From the NCBI GenBank assembly GCA_037349105.1, contig JAYJMM010000018.1:62001-126000 (forward strand): a stretch of 64,000 nucleotides of DNA, given 5' to 3'. Made by a program: the position numbers and the translations under genes. This stretch comes from Limnomonas spitsbergensis. Its lineage: Eukaryota; Chlorophyta; Chlorophyceae; Chlamydomonadales. The first letter of the stretch is position 1. Each line of letters opens with the position of its first letter. The notes under the pieces were generated by a model, which did no database searches, had not been told where the DNA came from, and saw nothing but the letters and a program-made list of their open reading frames with translations. Below, in pieces: positions 10,468-20,806 of the stretch.

Positions 10468-11757
10468 CGGCCAAGTACAAGACGTGCTTGGGGGAGTTTG
10501 CGGCCGCAGATGAGGCGGACGCGGCGCAGGAACCAAAGGGTAAGCCGGGGTTAGGACCGGACACAGCTATTGCAGTTGATAGCGACAGCGAGGAGGAAGG
10601 GTTACCAGGTGCGTCAGATGGGCCTTCAGCTGGGAGCGATGTGTGGCTAGATGAGCCTTTTTTGAGGTACCTGCGGCAGGGTGCGCATGCCCCAGGTACA
10701 GAGCTGGTGGACCAGACGAGGGTGCGGCGAAGGGCCGCCGCGTTTCGGTGGGAACCCGACAGGGGAGGAATGTTGATGAGAATTATGCCGGATGGCAGAA
10801 GATGTGTGGTGCCCAGGCCGGAGGACAGGGCTTCTTAGGTGATCGAAAAGGCGCACGTCAGTACAAGCAATTTTGGTAGCCACCGCACAGCCTATATCGT
10901 TATGCAGCAACACTGGTGGAGGGGACTGCGTGATGCAGTTAAGAAAGCAGTTCAGAAGTGCATGGTGTGCGACAGGGCCAGGGGCGCCACGTTCAACCAG
11001 TCACAGTCAATGTTGCACCCGCTGCCCATTGAGGGGTTGTTTTTCCGGTGGGGAGTGGACATGTGTGGCCCATTCGAGACTACACCAAGGGGGGACAAAT
11101 TTGTTATGGTCTGTGTGGAGCACTACTCCAAGTGGGCGGAGTTGATCCCCATCCCTAGCAAAGCGTCGGACGTTTCGGCACTGGCTTTCTTTCAGAATAT
11201 CATTGCTAGGTTCGGGGGATGTGCAGAAGTGGTCACGGACCATCCAGGGAACGGAGTTCCAAGGGGAGTTCCAGGATATGCTCCTTGACTGTTTCATAGA
11301 CCACCGCACCACCACCCCGGGACACGGCTTGTCCGAGAGGTCGGTGCAGACGCTCAAGGCGCCTTCGCAATTGCTGCGAGAAGGGAGCAAGCGACGTCAA
11401 CTGGGACAAGATGGTGCCCTGGATTGCGCTGGGCTTCAGGTGCTCGCAACAGCAGTCAACGCGCATGTCACCGTATGAAGTGCTTTACGGGCAGAAAGTG
11501 GTTTTCCCGTCCAAGGTGGGGGCAGACCTTGGGGAACAGCAGAAGTGGCCTCTGAGGAAGAGGCAGCAGACGTGTTTCTAGCCAGAGTGGCTAGAATCAA
11601 AGAGGCCCTCCATGTCGCGGGGGAGCACCTGAAGATTGCGCAGCATAGAGACAAGAGGCGGTATGCTAAGAACAGGGGAGGAGGCTATGTGCCTAGGATC
11701 AGGAGGTTTGCCGAGGGAGATTACGTTTACGTCAAGTACGCCTCGTAGAAGCGCAGC
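10468..11757 (+). pseudogene. Integrase (copy 1, frameshifted)
   Basis: An acidic linker (DSDSEEEG) leads to PDGRRCVVPRPEDRAS and a TAG at 10837-10839. Then comes the zinc-binding N-terminal domain with HWWRGLRDAVKKAVQ and CMVCDRAR. The catalytic core begins WGVDMCGPF (first Asp). The second Asp is present in VVTDH, but the motif after it is destroyed by a frameshift near 11240. GLSERSVQTL keeps the Glu. Further frames carry the C-terminal part (VARIKEALHVAGEHLKIAQH, 11545-11747) ending at a TAG at 11746-11748. Copy 2 shows the unbroken order. The enzyme would join element DNA to the genome; this copy cannot. Confidence 0.8.
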
Positions 11758-12228
11758 TTGGATCCCAAGGCCAGGCCAGAGATCCTGAGGGTCAAGCACC
11801 TGGGTGTGTTGGGCACACTCGTGTTGGATGGATCGGACGGGGCCACTGTCACAGAGAACGCTGTGAATTGTGCACCGTGCCACTTGCCCAATTTGAAAGG
11901 GGATCTTGATTTCAGGACCGCCAGGCCCAAGGCTAGCCTGCCGTGTGAGGTTTGCCACATGCCTGACCGCGGTGACGTCATGCTCCTGTGTGATTTTTGC
12001 GACACAGGATGGCACATCGACTGCTTGACACCGGCACTCACGAAGGTGCCCCAAGGAGGTTGGGCGTGCCCGCGCTGCCAGTCCATGCTGCCCCTGCCGG
12101 AGGCAGAGGAGCCAAAGGCAGCAGGAGCAGATTTGCAGAAGGGCGGCCCTAGCAGGCTAGCACTACAGGGCAGGAGGCCCAGGAGGCCCAGGAGCTGGGC
12201 ATCCTGCCCTGTAGTGCTAGCCTGCTAG
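11758..12228 (+). pseudogene. Integrase C-terminal region with PHD finger (copy 1)
   Basis: The frame continues directly after the TAG with DPKARPEILRVKHLG (an SH3-like integrase tail), then NAVNCAPCHLPNLKG and a canonical PHD finger at 11943-12078: CEVC, CDFC, GWHIDC, CPRC in C4HC3 order. PHD fingers bind histone H3 tails, so a role in choosing the integration site is likely, by analogy with chromodomains of chromoviruses; this is inference. After a short Pro/Glu/Ala linker the frame runs into the inverted repeat at 12146-12231 and stops at 12226-12228. Similarity to copy 2 is lost soon after the PHD finger. Confidence 0.8.
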
Positions 12229-12231
12229 GGC
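12146..12231. repeat. 30-bp perfect inverted repeat (foldback)
   Basis: Arms 12146-12175 and 12202-12231 are exact reverse complements (arm begins GCCCTAGCAGGCTAGCACTA) separated by 26 bases rich in AGGCCC. It lies at the point where copy 1 loses similarity to copy 2 and just before the convergent minus-strand gene. It could be a foldback made at a deletion or inversion junction, or a hairpin terminator for either gene. Confidence 0.85.
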
Positions 12232-12252
12232 TTCTTGGGCTTGGCCCTTGGC

Positions 12253-13379
12253 CTAGGCCTGGGGTTGGGTCAGGTCCTTGGCCTGGGCTTCGATTAAAAT
12301 ATTTGTCCTCACGTGCGCCGCTTGTGCAATATTTAGCTTGGCCTTCATCGACGGCTGTGTAAGGCGGTCGAAAATGTGCTGCAACATCTCGCTGTCTTCC
12401 GTGTCGATTGCATCCAACCCTTTCTGCACCAGGGTCTTCGGCGGTGACTTGACAAACTTTGCATGATAGCTTACCTTGGCCTTGGGGGGTCTACCCCTTC
12501 GATTTACGATGACCACAGGTGTAATGTCATTGACATGTTTCACAGGCTGGAAGCTTTGGAGCAACCTTGTGTTGAACACTCTCGGCACGCGCGCTATGTC
12601 CCGCCTTGGACGCCTTGCCTCCTTGGCCATAAGGAGGCAAGGGGTTAAGCTGAAGCTGGTAGTCAGGGTCAGGTGGGGTAATGTGGTATCAGCTCCCTCT
12701 CCTCCCACTTCTCCTGCCTCAGCTGCCCCCCCTGAGTTGGGGTTGGCTGGTGAGACCGGCACATCTGCATCTGGTGCCATATCATCTTCATCTTTCTCAC
12801 TGCTGTTGTCATTGCTGGCTATCTTGTCCCCACGTTTTGGTATGCTGCTTCTTGCCACCCTGTTCTTGCTAACCCTCTGATGTTGAACCTGCTCTGATGC
12901 TGCATGGCTGAGCTGTTGAGCCATCTCCTCTATTTGACTCGCCTGACCTGGGAGTATCACCTGTTTCTCACCTGCAAGCTGCAGGAGGTCACTGAGCCAG
13001 GAGCCTTCCTTGCTGGGCGAGTGATTTTCGCTGGTGCAGGCCAACAGGGTCGAAGACGCTTTCTTGACGTCAGCTGCAGAGTCGCTGCAGAGGTTCGGCA
13101 TGAGCTTCTCAAACGCGCCCTTAACGCTGTCATGCAGCATATCTGCACGTCCGCCGTAAGCGAAGCGCCAAAGCTGGAGTCCGCAGTAGCAGAGGACCAG
13201 CGCTTTCCCTCCAGCCTGAATATACTCGCGGGCCTTGGCAACAAACGTTGAACTCGTACAGACAGTGTCGTCGACATTTGCTTCCTCTGCTTGAGGACGT
13301 CATCCCGCGAGAGCTCCCGCCCATGCCCCCCATCCGAGGCAGCTTCCGAGGAGGATTCGCTTTCGCTACTATCAGGCAT
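12253..13379 (-). CDS. AT-hook protein gene, one apparent frameshift
   Basis: The proposed start is the ATG at 13379, giving MPDSSESESSSEAASDGG and then a charged helix. Near 13298 this frame must shift to join the long frame that reads AEEANVDDTVCTSS, a hydrophobic segment GGKALVLCYCGLQLWRFAYG, then the 295-codon stretch down to TAG at 12253. Domains: Ser/acidic N-terminus, a hydrophobic/aromatic block, a Gln-rich helix, a Lys/Ser-rich basic stretch, an acidic Gly-rich linker and an AT-hook core RRGRPPKAK at ~12480. AT-hooks bind the minor groove of AT-rich DNA. The shift could be a mutation, a sequence error or a very short intron. Family unknown; host gene or transposon accessory both possible. 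Confidence 0.5.
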
Positions 13380-13930
13380 TATAACAGCGGTAAAATCACA
13401 CTGACATGTATAAATTATTCTATACAATTGAGAGGATACAACTTCTGTTCGCGACTACCTCCGTATGGACGTCCTGTAGATGTGTAGGGGATCCCATGAA
13501 CCGAACCCCCGTCGGTCGTGAGGTTTTAACCCAATAGGGGCTGATTATTTGGCAGGAAAGGAGCAGATGCGTACATTATGCAGAATAATGAGCAGCCGTG
13601 GGCACCATACAACACAGCTGTGAATGGCGGTGCTCGGTCGTCAAGGCAATTGAATATTGGATGGCATGATCCTGGTTATTCAACGGAGTTGGTAGTGCAA
13701 AACGAGAGGAGCGTAATAGAAGAGCAGCGTGGCGTGGACTTCGTGTTAGACTTAGCGCAGCCACGCACAGCATGCCCCATCCAGCGGAATCCGGAGGCAG
13801 AGGAGCGTAAACCTCGCGGCGGTGGGCATGGGTCATATAGCGAACCAAGCGTGACGGTGCATGCACACCAAAATTAAATTGCAAACTCCATGCTAGGTGC
13901 AAACTCAAACTCCATGCCAATTGCAAACTT
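13380..13930. other. Intergenic / intronic DNA
   Basis: This holds the promoter side of the minus-strand AT-hook gene (AT-rich, with TTTATACATG near 13403-13412) and, to the right, sequence that would be intron of the KDZ remnant. Several short overlapping open frames occur on both strands without domain content. Nothing else recognised. Confidence 0.4.
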
Positions 13931-13932
13931 AC

Positions 13933-14690
13933 CTGAGTATGGCTCCACAGCTGCTCACTGTTCTCCCCAACTTTCCTGCCAGCCCCAACTGTGTACCGGC
14001 CACTGTTCTGAAGCTGGCAAGACAGAGCGTGAGAACTGCCATGCATCCAATTCACCAACATCCGAATCTGGGAACAGGCAGCTGGAAGAGCGGCTTGGTG
14101 GTTAGTCACGTCTCGCTTCCAAGTTATCCCCAAGCAGCAGGCGAAGTCGATGTAGACATCCCTGACGTGCATTTCAGGGTAGCTGAGAAGGTGCGATGCT
14201 TGAGCATGATGAGGTAGAAGATGAACTGCTCATGCGTAAACATGTCAATGAACGCGCCAAGCAAGGGGATGGAGTGAATGCAGACGGCACCCAGGAGCCC
14301 ATATATGTCCAAAGGGCCAGGCTTAGCAGAAACTTCCTTCCGCGCACAATGGATGGATGTAGAGGCTTCGCATTTAGAGCGGGGGGAGGGGGGCTGCGTG
14401 GAGGGAGGCGGGGGGCAGCGCGGAGGGAGGCGGGGGGCTGCATGGTGGGAGGCAGGGGACTGTGCCAAGGGAGGCTGGTGGCTGCGTGGAGGGAGGCGGG
14501 GGGCTGGGTAGGAGGGGCAGGAGCGGGAGCGGGAGCGGGAGGTGCCACAAAGCTGTTGAGGTTCAGTCGTTGCGTCCCATGCAACTCACTGACCTCGGCA
14601 TTTGCACCGCCGTAGAAAGAGCTGTTGCCTGGCTGCAAATCTTTGGTGGCTTTACCGCAGTTCTTGCAATGGTTCATGGCGCACTAGGCC
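13933..14690 (-). pseudogene. KDZ (Kyakuja-Dileera-Zisupton) transposase remnant
   Basis: On the minus strand three frames read in succession. CKNCGK and SSFYGGANAEVSELHG (14677-14580) are followed by Pro/Gly-rich low complexity. Then come PLDIYGLLGAVCIHS and FIDMFTHEQFIFYLIMLKH (~14330-14200), then, after a frameshift at ~14200, YPEMHVRDVYIDFACC, NWMHGSSHALSCQ and GAGRKVGENSEQLWSH (to ~13940). The motifs match the KDZ core: xDxxGxxxxxCxH, then E-x-x-x-Y, then Y-D-x-A-C, then H-x-x-x-C-Q and G-x-G-x-x-x-G-E-x-x-E-x-x-W-S. A consensus donor CTCAG|GTAAGT lies at 13933/13932, so the gene had introns. The frameshift and GC-rich expansion indicate decay. Confidence 0.65.
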
Positions 14691-15191
14691 GTAGGAAACG
14701 GAGGCAAGACGCGCCCGATCGGCGCCCAATTCCCTACTCTGGACACAACCCTTGCTTGCACATTTCAGGTCATTGGCAATCCAAGCACCGTGCCCAACAT
14801 TTCTTTAAGATATACTGAAATGGAATTGGTTTTGGGAATTGTCTTTTCTGAAAAAATCTTGTCCCATGTCACACATCCCGGTGTTCAATAGGCAACATGC
14901 CAAACGGCAGGCCGCAAGGCCGTCACCAAGTTAACTGGCATACAAAATCATTCCCCGGTGTACGGCATTTCGAATGTCGTATTCCTCAAGCCACACCCAG
15001 ACCCATTTTCTTTCTGTCAATAACTCGGGTATAGTCGAATCGAAGCCTAATCAGGGACGCACCGACAACAAAAAATTCGACCTCCAGTTAAGGCGACTGA
15101 ACTTAACTTTCAGCCAGAGCCAAACTTCTCTGCTTTCAGCGCATCAAAAAGAAAGAAAGAAAACGCCTGAGAGTAGCTTCTGGAATATGTA
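14691..15191. other. Noncoding gap
   Basis: AT-richer, with no convincing ORF. A possible splice acceptor for the minus-strand KDZ remnant (CCTACGGCCTAG) lies near 14685-14696. Nothing else recognised. Confidence 0.4.
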
Positions 15192-17240
15192 ATGGACTTT
15201 TTTGACATGATGCGGGCAGTTTCCGGCCTGGTGCTCGCCGCTCAATACGGTCCAGACTCGCTGCAATTCCAAGACGCCAGCCTGAGAGCTCGCCAGTACT
15301 CTCTCCGGCTCGGAGACCTCGGGGGCAGTGAATACTTCGTCGAAAGCAGGCAAATGCGTCGGTACAGCAAGACAGCTTCGAGGTACCCTGCCACTGCCAG
15401 AGCCTGCCTCCGAATCGTGGATGTTCCATATCCCGTACCCACGTCCCGCGTCTCAATCTTTCGCTTCTTATATGCTGAACAATCAGCCTTGCTCGCTGTG
15501 GTGGACCTAATGCGGGGCTGCTGCGAAGAGGCTGACATGGCAGGAGCGGCTGAGGCCTTTCAAGAGCTGGAGCTGGAGTTCGCTGAGCATGGTGAGGGTT
15601 TTCCTGCAGGCCCCTTGCCAAATGGATCACAGGTGTCAACATTCACAGCTCTTACATTTACCACTTCCTACCCCTGACCCACTATCATCAGGCACCCAAC
15701 CCACCCAAAATAGTACAGTGTAGATATATATGGGTACCGTATGTGTGCAGTTATGCAGCTACGCATGCAAACAAGTTATGTTTGTCTGATTTCTGGTTGG
15801 ATTTTGTCAATTGTTGCAGCAGAACGACAGATATGCGTGCACACAGCATGCACGCAGCAGCAAGGCATGGATCATTAGCTAAACCCTGCTGTTCTCTGAG
15901 CCACCATTTATTTCTGTCAGACCACCGTTGGCTGGCTGCCCCACAGCTGCGAAAGGCCCAATTGGCCCCCAACCTTGACCGGTCTCCTTCCGGAGGCGCA
16001 ATCAGCATGTTTGACCACACGTGGAGCCTAAACCTGTCACCAAAAACTGCAGGTGAATGGTATCCTGTGCAACATTATGTGGAGGTCATGAGGTATCCCC
16101 CTGCACCTTCTGCCTGCCTACCTCCCCTGTCCCAATACATCTCATGCCTCCCGCCCCTCCTCCTCCCCCTCCCCCTCCCCCTCCCCCTCCCCCTCCCCCT
16201 CCCCCTCCCCCTCCCCCTCCCCCTCCCCCTCCCCCTCCCCCATCCTCACATGCCACCTTAAGGCATGGTGCCCTGAAATCTGTGCATCTTCCCTAAACTG
16301 ACGGACACACACACATACGCACAAACACTTTTCCTCCTCCCGCCGCCTCCCTACAGGCCAGGAGTACATGCTCCGGCCAGATGCACTCGTTATAGTTTCA
16401 AAATTCAGCGCCAAACTTCTAGTGGAAGGTGAGGATGAAGGAGAAAGGTGTTTTGCTCAGAGGCTCAGCTACAGTTCTGCTACAGGTCAGCTACAATTCA
16501 GCTGCACTCCGGCCTCTGGCCGGAGGCCCCAGGTTTGGCCAGCAATGCTGCTTGGGCCACGTTCAGTTTCAATCAGGCCCTTGGTGGCCGCAGCCTGGCC
16601 CGCCGAGGTGGCCTTGTAGGCCTACGGATTTCTGGGAAGTGTGGAAGAGTGAGGCACCTTACTGGCCTTGCCCCCTTCCTGCGTATCCTTGCTAACGAAT
16701 TATGGTCCTCTTCCATGAAGACCCTGCTTGCTGCTAGACTCAGAGCTGGGCCCTGCAACTGCGCTTGCCTGGGGTCCAACCAGCGGCGGACCCTGAATTT
16801 CAAAAGGGTAGCTTATCCGCATTCTCAAAGTTGTGGACTGCGAACTCGTCAGCGTTCATTGATGTCTTGTGTCTTGTACCTTCCCACGTGGTAGAGAGGT
16901 TCAGCTGCACTCGATCTGTATTTCAGATGCACACTATCCCCAGGTGTGGCCAGGCATGCTGCTTGGCCTGCAGCCGTCGTCCCAAGGATCATTTTGTTGG
17001 GGGGCAATTGGGCTTTTGCTAACACGTTATGTTTGGGGGGCAATTGGGCTTTTGCTAACACGTTATGTACCTCTGGATGCAGAGGTGGCGTCTTTCTGGA
17101 GCTCTACCATGGCGATGCTGAATACCTGGACATGTTCAGCCGTGAGCTTGCTGGCTCCTGGGATGGAAGGGGACGGGCAGGACACCGTTGGACACTGCTT
17201 GCCTGGCAGCGTTGGCGAAGCTGTCTTGGATAGCAGGCTT
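15192..17240 (+). CDS. Unrecognised gene with at least three phase-compatible exons
   Basis: Exon 1 (15192-15591) starts MDFFDMMRAVSGLVLAAQYG and ends CATG|GTGAGG. Exon 2 (15921-16052) follows an acceptor TTTCTGTCAG| and reads DHRWLAAPQLRKAQLAPN. Exon 3 (16357-16428) lies between CCTACAG| and |GTGAGGATG and reads QEYMLRPDALVIVSKFSAK. All junctions are phase 1, so the reading frame is kept across both introns (329 and 304 bp), which is good support. A fourth exon probably begins at 17083 or 17085 after GGATGCAG, the latter reading GGVFLELYHGDAEYLDMFS to a TAG near 17230. The exon 1 helix (LLAVVDLMRGCCEEADMAG) looks folded. No family recognised. Exon ends and the start codon are predictions. 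Confidence 0.5.
16163..16241. repeat. (CCCCCT)n microsatellite, about 13 units
   Basis: A near-perfect hexanucleotide array lies inside predicted intron 2 of the + strand gene, upstream of its acceptor. The minus strand reads G5A repeats, with strong G-quadruplex potential; the + strand is a long pyrimidine tract. Confidence 0.9.
16997..17068. repeat. Perfect 36-bp tandem duplication
   Basis: 16997-17032 and 17033-17068 are identical (each begins TTGGGGGGCAATTGGGCTTT). The unit belongs to a dispersed, diverged family: related stretches (TTCAGCT..CTCCGGCC..CAGGT.TGGCC..GGGCAATTGGG) occur near 16490, 16900, 17340 and 18350-18450. Confidence 0.8.
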
Positions 17241-19455
17241 AAAGCAGCTGAACAGGGGCCGACTGACGGGAACTTGTTGGGTGGCAGCGCCGAAGGTGGA
17301 GAAGGTAGATCCGTGTTTATCTTGTGTGGATGCAGGTACACTTCAGCTACTCTCCGGCCTGTGCCTCCCCTGCTGCTTGTTCCGCCGGCCATAGGCTGGT
17401 TCAGGTTCAGTCGCCAATAGGCCTTTGACGGCCACGCGGCCATGCGTTGACGGTGGCTTCGTTGCTGGGAAAATGCACGTAGTATACAGACAAGACAATC
17501 TTGCGTAAATTCCCCGGCCAGACACCATTAAGTCAATGGGCCGCTGGTTGTGCTTACCTTTATTGAAGACTTTAAACCAAGGGAGAAGCTCTCCCTGCCT
17601 GACCTCCCCGCCCCTGCCCCCCCCCTCTTGCCTCGTTTGCCTCAACCCCTTCCCCTTCTCCGCCCCCGCCTCATCCCTGCCCCCCTCCCTCCCTTCTCCC
17701 CCTCCTGACCTTCGCCTTGCCCAGTCACCCCTTCCCTTACCTGATCCATGTATCAGCTCATTCCAGTAGCATGGGAGACAACGTAACCAGTGCAGTGCCA
17801 ATTACGGTAGCTGAATGACGTAGCCGAGGTTCAGTCACCGTAATTGCAAGGCAGATTCAGCTACCTTAACCAGTAACAGACCGTAATTACTTACACGATT
17901 TCTGAATTATGGCGCAATGGCACAGCACTGGTGACACTCACTCACAAATCTGTGCACTGCTAATGTTTTGCAGGACACCATTGGTTGAGGAGAGCTCATC
18001 ACATGAAGGACGAGTGAAAGAGATTGCATTGTAAGGGTCTCAGGGGGGGCAAGGATTGAACATTCAGGGGGGGAGGAGGATCAAGGGGGACAAGAAGTAT
18101 GTGTTGGCATCGACCTTTGGGGGGGGGCGAGGGGTGTTTTGTGGCCAGGGATTGTCGAGGCTTGTGGAGGGTTGCGTCCACCTGGGGCGTCAGCAAGGTT
18201 CGACAGCTTGTTGAGTGCCCTTGGTACAAGGGAGGGGAGGGGGGGACTATACAGAGAGGCAGGGTTTCTGTCCTTAGTGAGGCGCTGCCCACACTGGATG
18301 AAGGCAGATATGAGGGGGGGGGGGGGGGGGCGTAATTCCTCAAGCAAGGTTCAGTTACATTTCTGCTATACTCCGCTGGTGGCCCCCCCCAGGTGTGGCC
18401 CGGCATGTTGCTGAGGATCCTGGAGGAGGTCAGGGTTGGGGCAATTGGGGGCAAATGGGCCTCTGGCGGCCGCTGGGTGGCCTGCGATGGGGTAGGCACT
18501 GATGCACAATATCACTATTGTACATCAGTACTGGTATAGCACTGCTGTACAACAATACTGCTGTACATAGGTACTGGTGTACATCTTTACTGTTGTACAC
18601 GTGGTACTGCTGCATCATAGTACTGTTACACAACGATAGTGCACATTTTGACAGAACTGCCGTATGGTGAACACCATCCACCCTGGACCATGATGCCTGC
18701 AGAGGGTGTTGCGATGGTGGCAGAGGTTGCATCTGGGAAGCGCCGCGGGGAGAGGCAGTGGTGGCTGCATGCCCAGCCCCGGGCCGGAAGATCAGCAGCT
18801 GCAGCAGCAGTGGCAGTGGCGGCTTGAGGGCGGTGGTGAGGGTAATGAGCAGGGCAACACATAGAGAAGCTGGGTAGGAGACGCTTATTCCTTCCCGACG
18901 TCGAAGCTGGGCTACAGGGGGATAACGGGCTGGGCGGCCCTGCCCTTCAGCGGTCGGGGAGGTGGACGAGGACGGGCCTGTGGCAGCTGGGGGGCAGGGA
19001 GAAGGGCTGGAGAGGCTGATGCGTGAGGCATGGCATTGACGGGGCGAGGGGGGCTGCAGCATGCAGTTGAATAGGAGCTAGGAGGGTGCGGTTGGCATGT
19101 TCGGTTGAGCTGAACTGCGAACATGGCCTCTATCATGTGGCTTCAAGAATTACCAGTTTGAAATTTGATGTGTTAATGACGTAACACCTGTGGGCCATGC
19201 TGAAAAAGAAGCTCGGCCATGTCGGCAATTTGATATGTAGGAGTCTGTGTTGAAGAGGGATAATTCTCTCGAAACGTTGTTGAATGCACAGGTACACAAG
19301 TAACTGGGTAGGTGCCTGACAGTTTATTTCCGGCCCACGTTGTTCAATTGGGGTTAATCTCAAATGTAATTCTTCATTCGGGGCGGCATTCCGACGTCTC
19401 GGTCGGTGTTACTTTACTATGGCGACGTATCTTAAAATTAAATAATTACTTTACA
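17241..19455. other. Noncoding, repeat-containing region
   Basis: Contents: C-rich pyrimidine tract at 17600-17700, a poly-G run at 18315-18330, a dispersed-repeat copy at ~18345-18480, and a diverged short tandem array at ~18505-18640 built on TACTGYTGTACA (period roughly 17 bases). Open frames here are low-complexity Pro/Ser or Gly-rich and unconvincing on both strands. Confidence 0.5.
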
Positions 19456-19539
19456 TGTCGGGGCTAAGCGCTGCGCCTAGTAAATGACTGCGCAAGTACA
19501 GCAAACAAATAAAGCAAGAATTAAAGACACCCTTTCACT
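19456..19539 (-). repeat. Terminal repeat B2 of the split-direct-repeat element
   Basis: 84 bp identical to B1 at 20352-20435 (starts on + strand TGTCGGGGCTAAGCGCTGCG, ends CTTTCACT). It directly abuts A2, sharing the bases CT at the junction. It forms the outer 3' end of the element in minus orientation. Confidence 0.85.
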
Positions 19540-20349
19540 TAGAAAAGTGCTGTGACTTCAGGAATATGACAGATTCCTGATCACTGCTGTTGAGACTCGA
19601 ATCCCCAGCTGTAAACCTGGGGATCAGTCGATCTATTAAAGATAAGTATCCCCTGGACTACTTACCTGACTATTCTCTACTGTTGACAAGATTGCCTGAT
19701 GGGTCGACCCTTCCGAAGGTGACTGTAGCAGCAGTCGAAGTTGTAGTACACTGGTGACAGGGTACGATGATCTTCAGTGGGAAGTCGCTTGTAGGCGATC
19801 TTCAGATGGGGAGACTCGTTTGATGATCTATCAAGGAGTCGACTTGGAGCCTCTGGACTGGCTGTTGATGAAGTATTGATGGAGTTGGTGATGGTAAACC
19901 AGCTAGAAGGCTGGAGAATGCCTGATAAGGGCCGAAATATCAAGAGAAGACCTCCAAGACTAAGCAGTGTTTGTGCTTGCTTAGACTGAAGGGTCGAACA
20001 GTGTTTGTGCTTGTTCTGTATGATGGATCGATATTCGAGCAGTGTTTGTGCTTGCTGGAATAAAGTGAGCAGTGTTTGTGCTTGCTCGATGAGGAGTGAC
20101 TATGTAACTTCAGATTAAAGGGTGATTATGAAATCAGGGCTTCAAGTAAGAAAGAAATAGTGGCAGCAGAAAACCAAGCAGCCACTAAGAAGGAGGCTAA
20201 AATGTGAAAATACACACTTCTCTGATATCCAGAGAAAACACAAAGTGTAACTGCAACAGCAGTTCCGTAAACAGAGTTCAACTGCAGGAATCCTTAAACA
20301 AGGAACTGATAATTCAGTAATACGCGCGGTGCGCTACATCAGCATGACA
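19538..20349 (-). repeat. Terminal repeat A2
   Basis: About 812 bp, intact, matching 25508-26785 apart from scattered small differences and the insertion there. It contains four copies of CAGTGTTTGTGCTTG (19965, 19999, 20040, 20070) spaced 30-41 bases, candidate protein or RNA binding repeats, and short dyads such as CCCCAG..CTGGGG near 19603. Its end next to B1 reads AGCATGACA on the + strand. Confidence 0.9.
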
Positions 20350-20351
20350 GC

Positions 20352-20435
20352 TGTCGGGGCTAAGCGCTGCGCCTAGTAAATGACTGCGCAAGTACAGCAA
20401 ACAAATAAAGCAAGAATTAAAGACACCCTTTCACT
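20352..20435 (-). repeat. Terminal repeat B1
   Basis: Identical to B2. On the + strand it is followed by a run of nine or more C (20436-20444); on the element strand this is a G-run immediately before B1, in the position a polypurine priming tract would occupy. Confidence 0.85.
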
Positions 20436-20806
20436 CCCCCCCCCAGTCCGAAATAAGAGACGAAGGAGACACTTAAAGAGGACTGTCAAAAAGGGTGAAA
20501 AATCCCGAGGGAAATTCTTGAAAGACTACAGCTTCACCTTCATTAAGGGTTACGAATTTTACTCAGTTCAATCACAGAAATTTTGAGAAGAAAATCAGCT
20601 AAATGACATTTTTTTTAACTTGGTTTAAGGTCACTGCAGAAACAGATCAGCACATTACTGATGAAAGCCTTGAGACTGTCTTTAGCCAAAAATAACCGTC
20701 GCAAGCTTAAGTCAAAACAAACGCTAAAAGCGAAACGCACAACAGCCGTGCGTGGGATGCACACAAAATCCTCAAATTGACAGCAATTGTTAATTGCCCA
20801 TGGTAA
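20436..20806. other. Noncoding internal 3' region of the split-direct-repeat element
   Basis: Apart from the G-run on the element strand at its left edge, no domain, repeat or RNA gene was recognised. A 68-aa + strand frame here is Lys/Arg-rich and unconvincing. Confidence 0.4.

Larger units (their letters stand above)
750..12145 (+). mobile_element. Decayed Ty3-like retroelement with MTase and PHD domains (copy 1)
   Basis: All recognisable coding is on the + strand, in this order: CCHC zinc knuckle (~948-1000), several unrecognised ORFs, a PHD-like zinc cluster (5310-5450), a signal or membrane segment (~6760-6840), RT-RNase H (7144-8726), C5-methyltransferase (~9080-10320), integrase (10839-11500) and a PHD finger (11943-12078). 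RNase H before integrase and the FIDD reverse transcriptase motif indicate a Ty3/gypsy-type pol. Copy 2 at 28035-33304 shares everything from about 6590 to 12110. The part before 6590 is only contiguous with it, so membership of that part is inferred. Many stops and frameshifts make this copy non-functional. No LTRs were found, and the left limit is uncertain. Confidence 0.75.

Noticed and set aside
1..13500. Bacterial-style promoters, ribosome binding sites or rho-independent terminators
   Set aside because: The window is eukaryotic (GT-AG introns, LTR and split-direct-repeat elements, chromodomain, PHD); such signals would be coincidental.
14196..14615. + strand Gly-rich ORF over the KDZ remnant
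   Set aside because: Low-complexity antisense shadow of a Pro-rich minus-strand stretch; the minus strand carries the conserved motifs.
15136..15642. 168-aa minus-strand ORF opposite exon 1
   Set aside because: Arg/Pro-rich composition typical of an antisense shadow. The + strand has protein-like sequence and matching splice phases.
16057..16296. Poly-Pro ORF
   Set aside because: Generated by the CCCCCT microsatellite within a predicted intron.
20380..20586. 68-aa + strand Lys/Arg-rich ORF
   Set aside because: Begins inside repeat B1 and runs against the element's orientation; no conserved feature.
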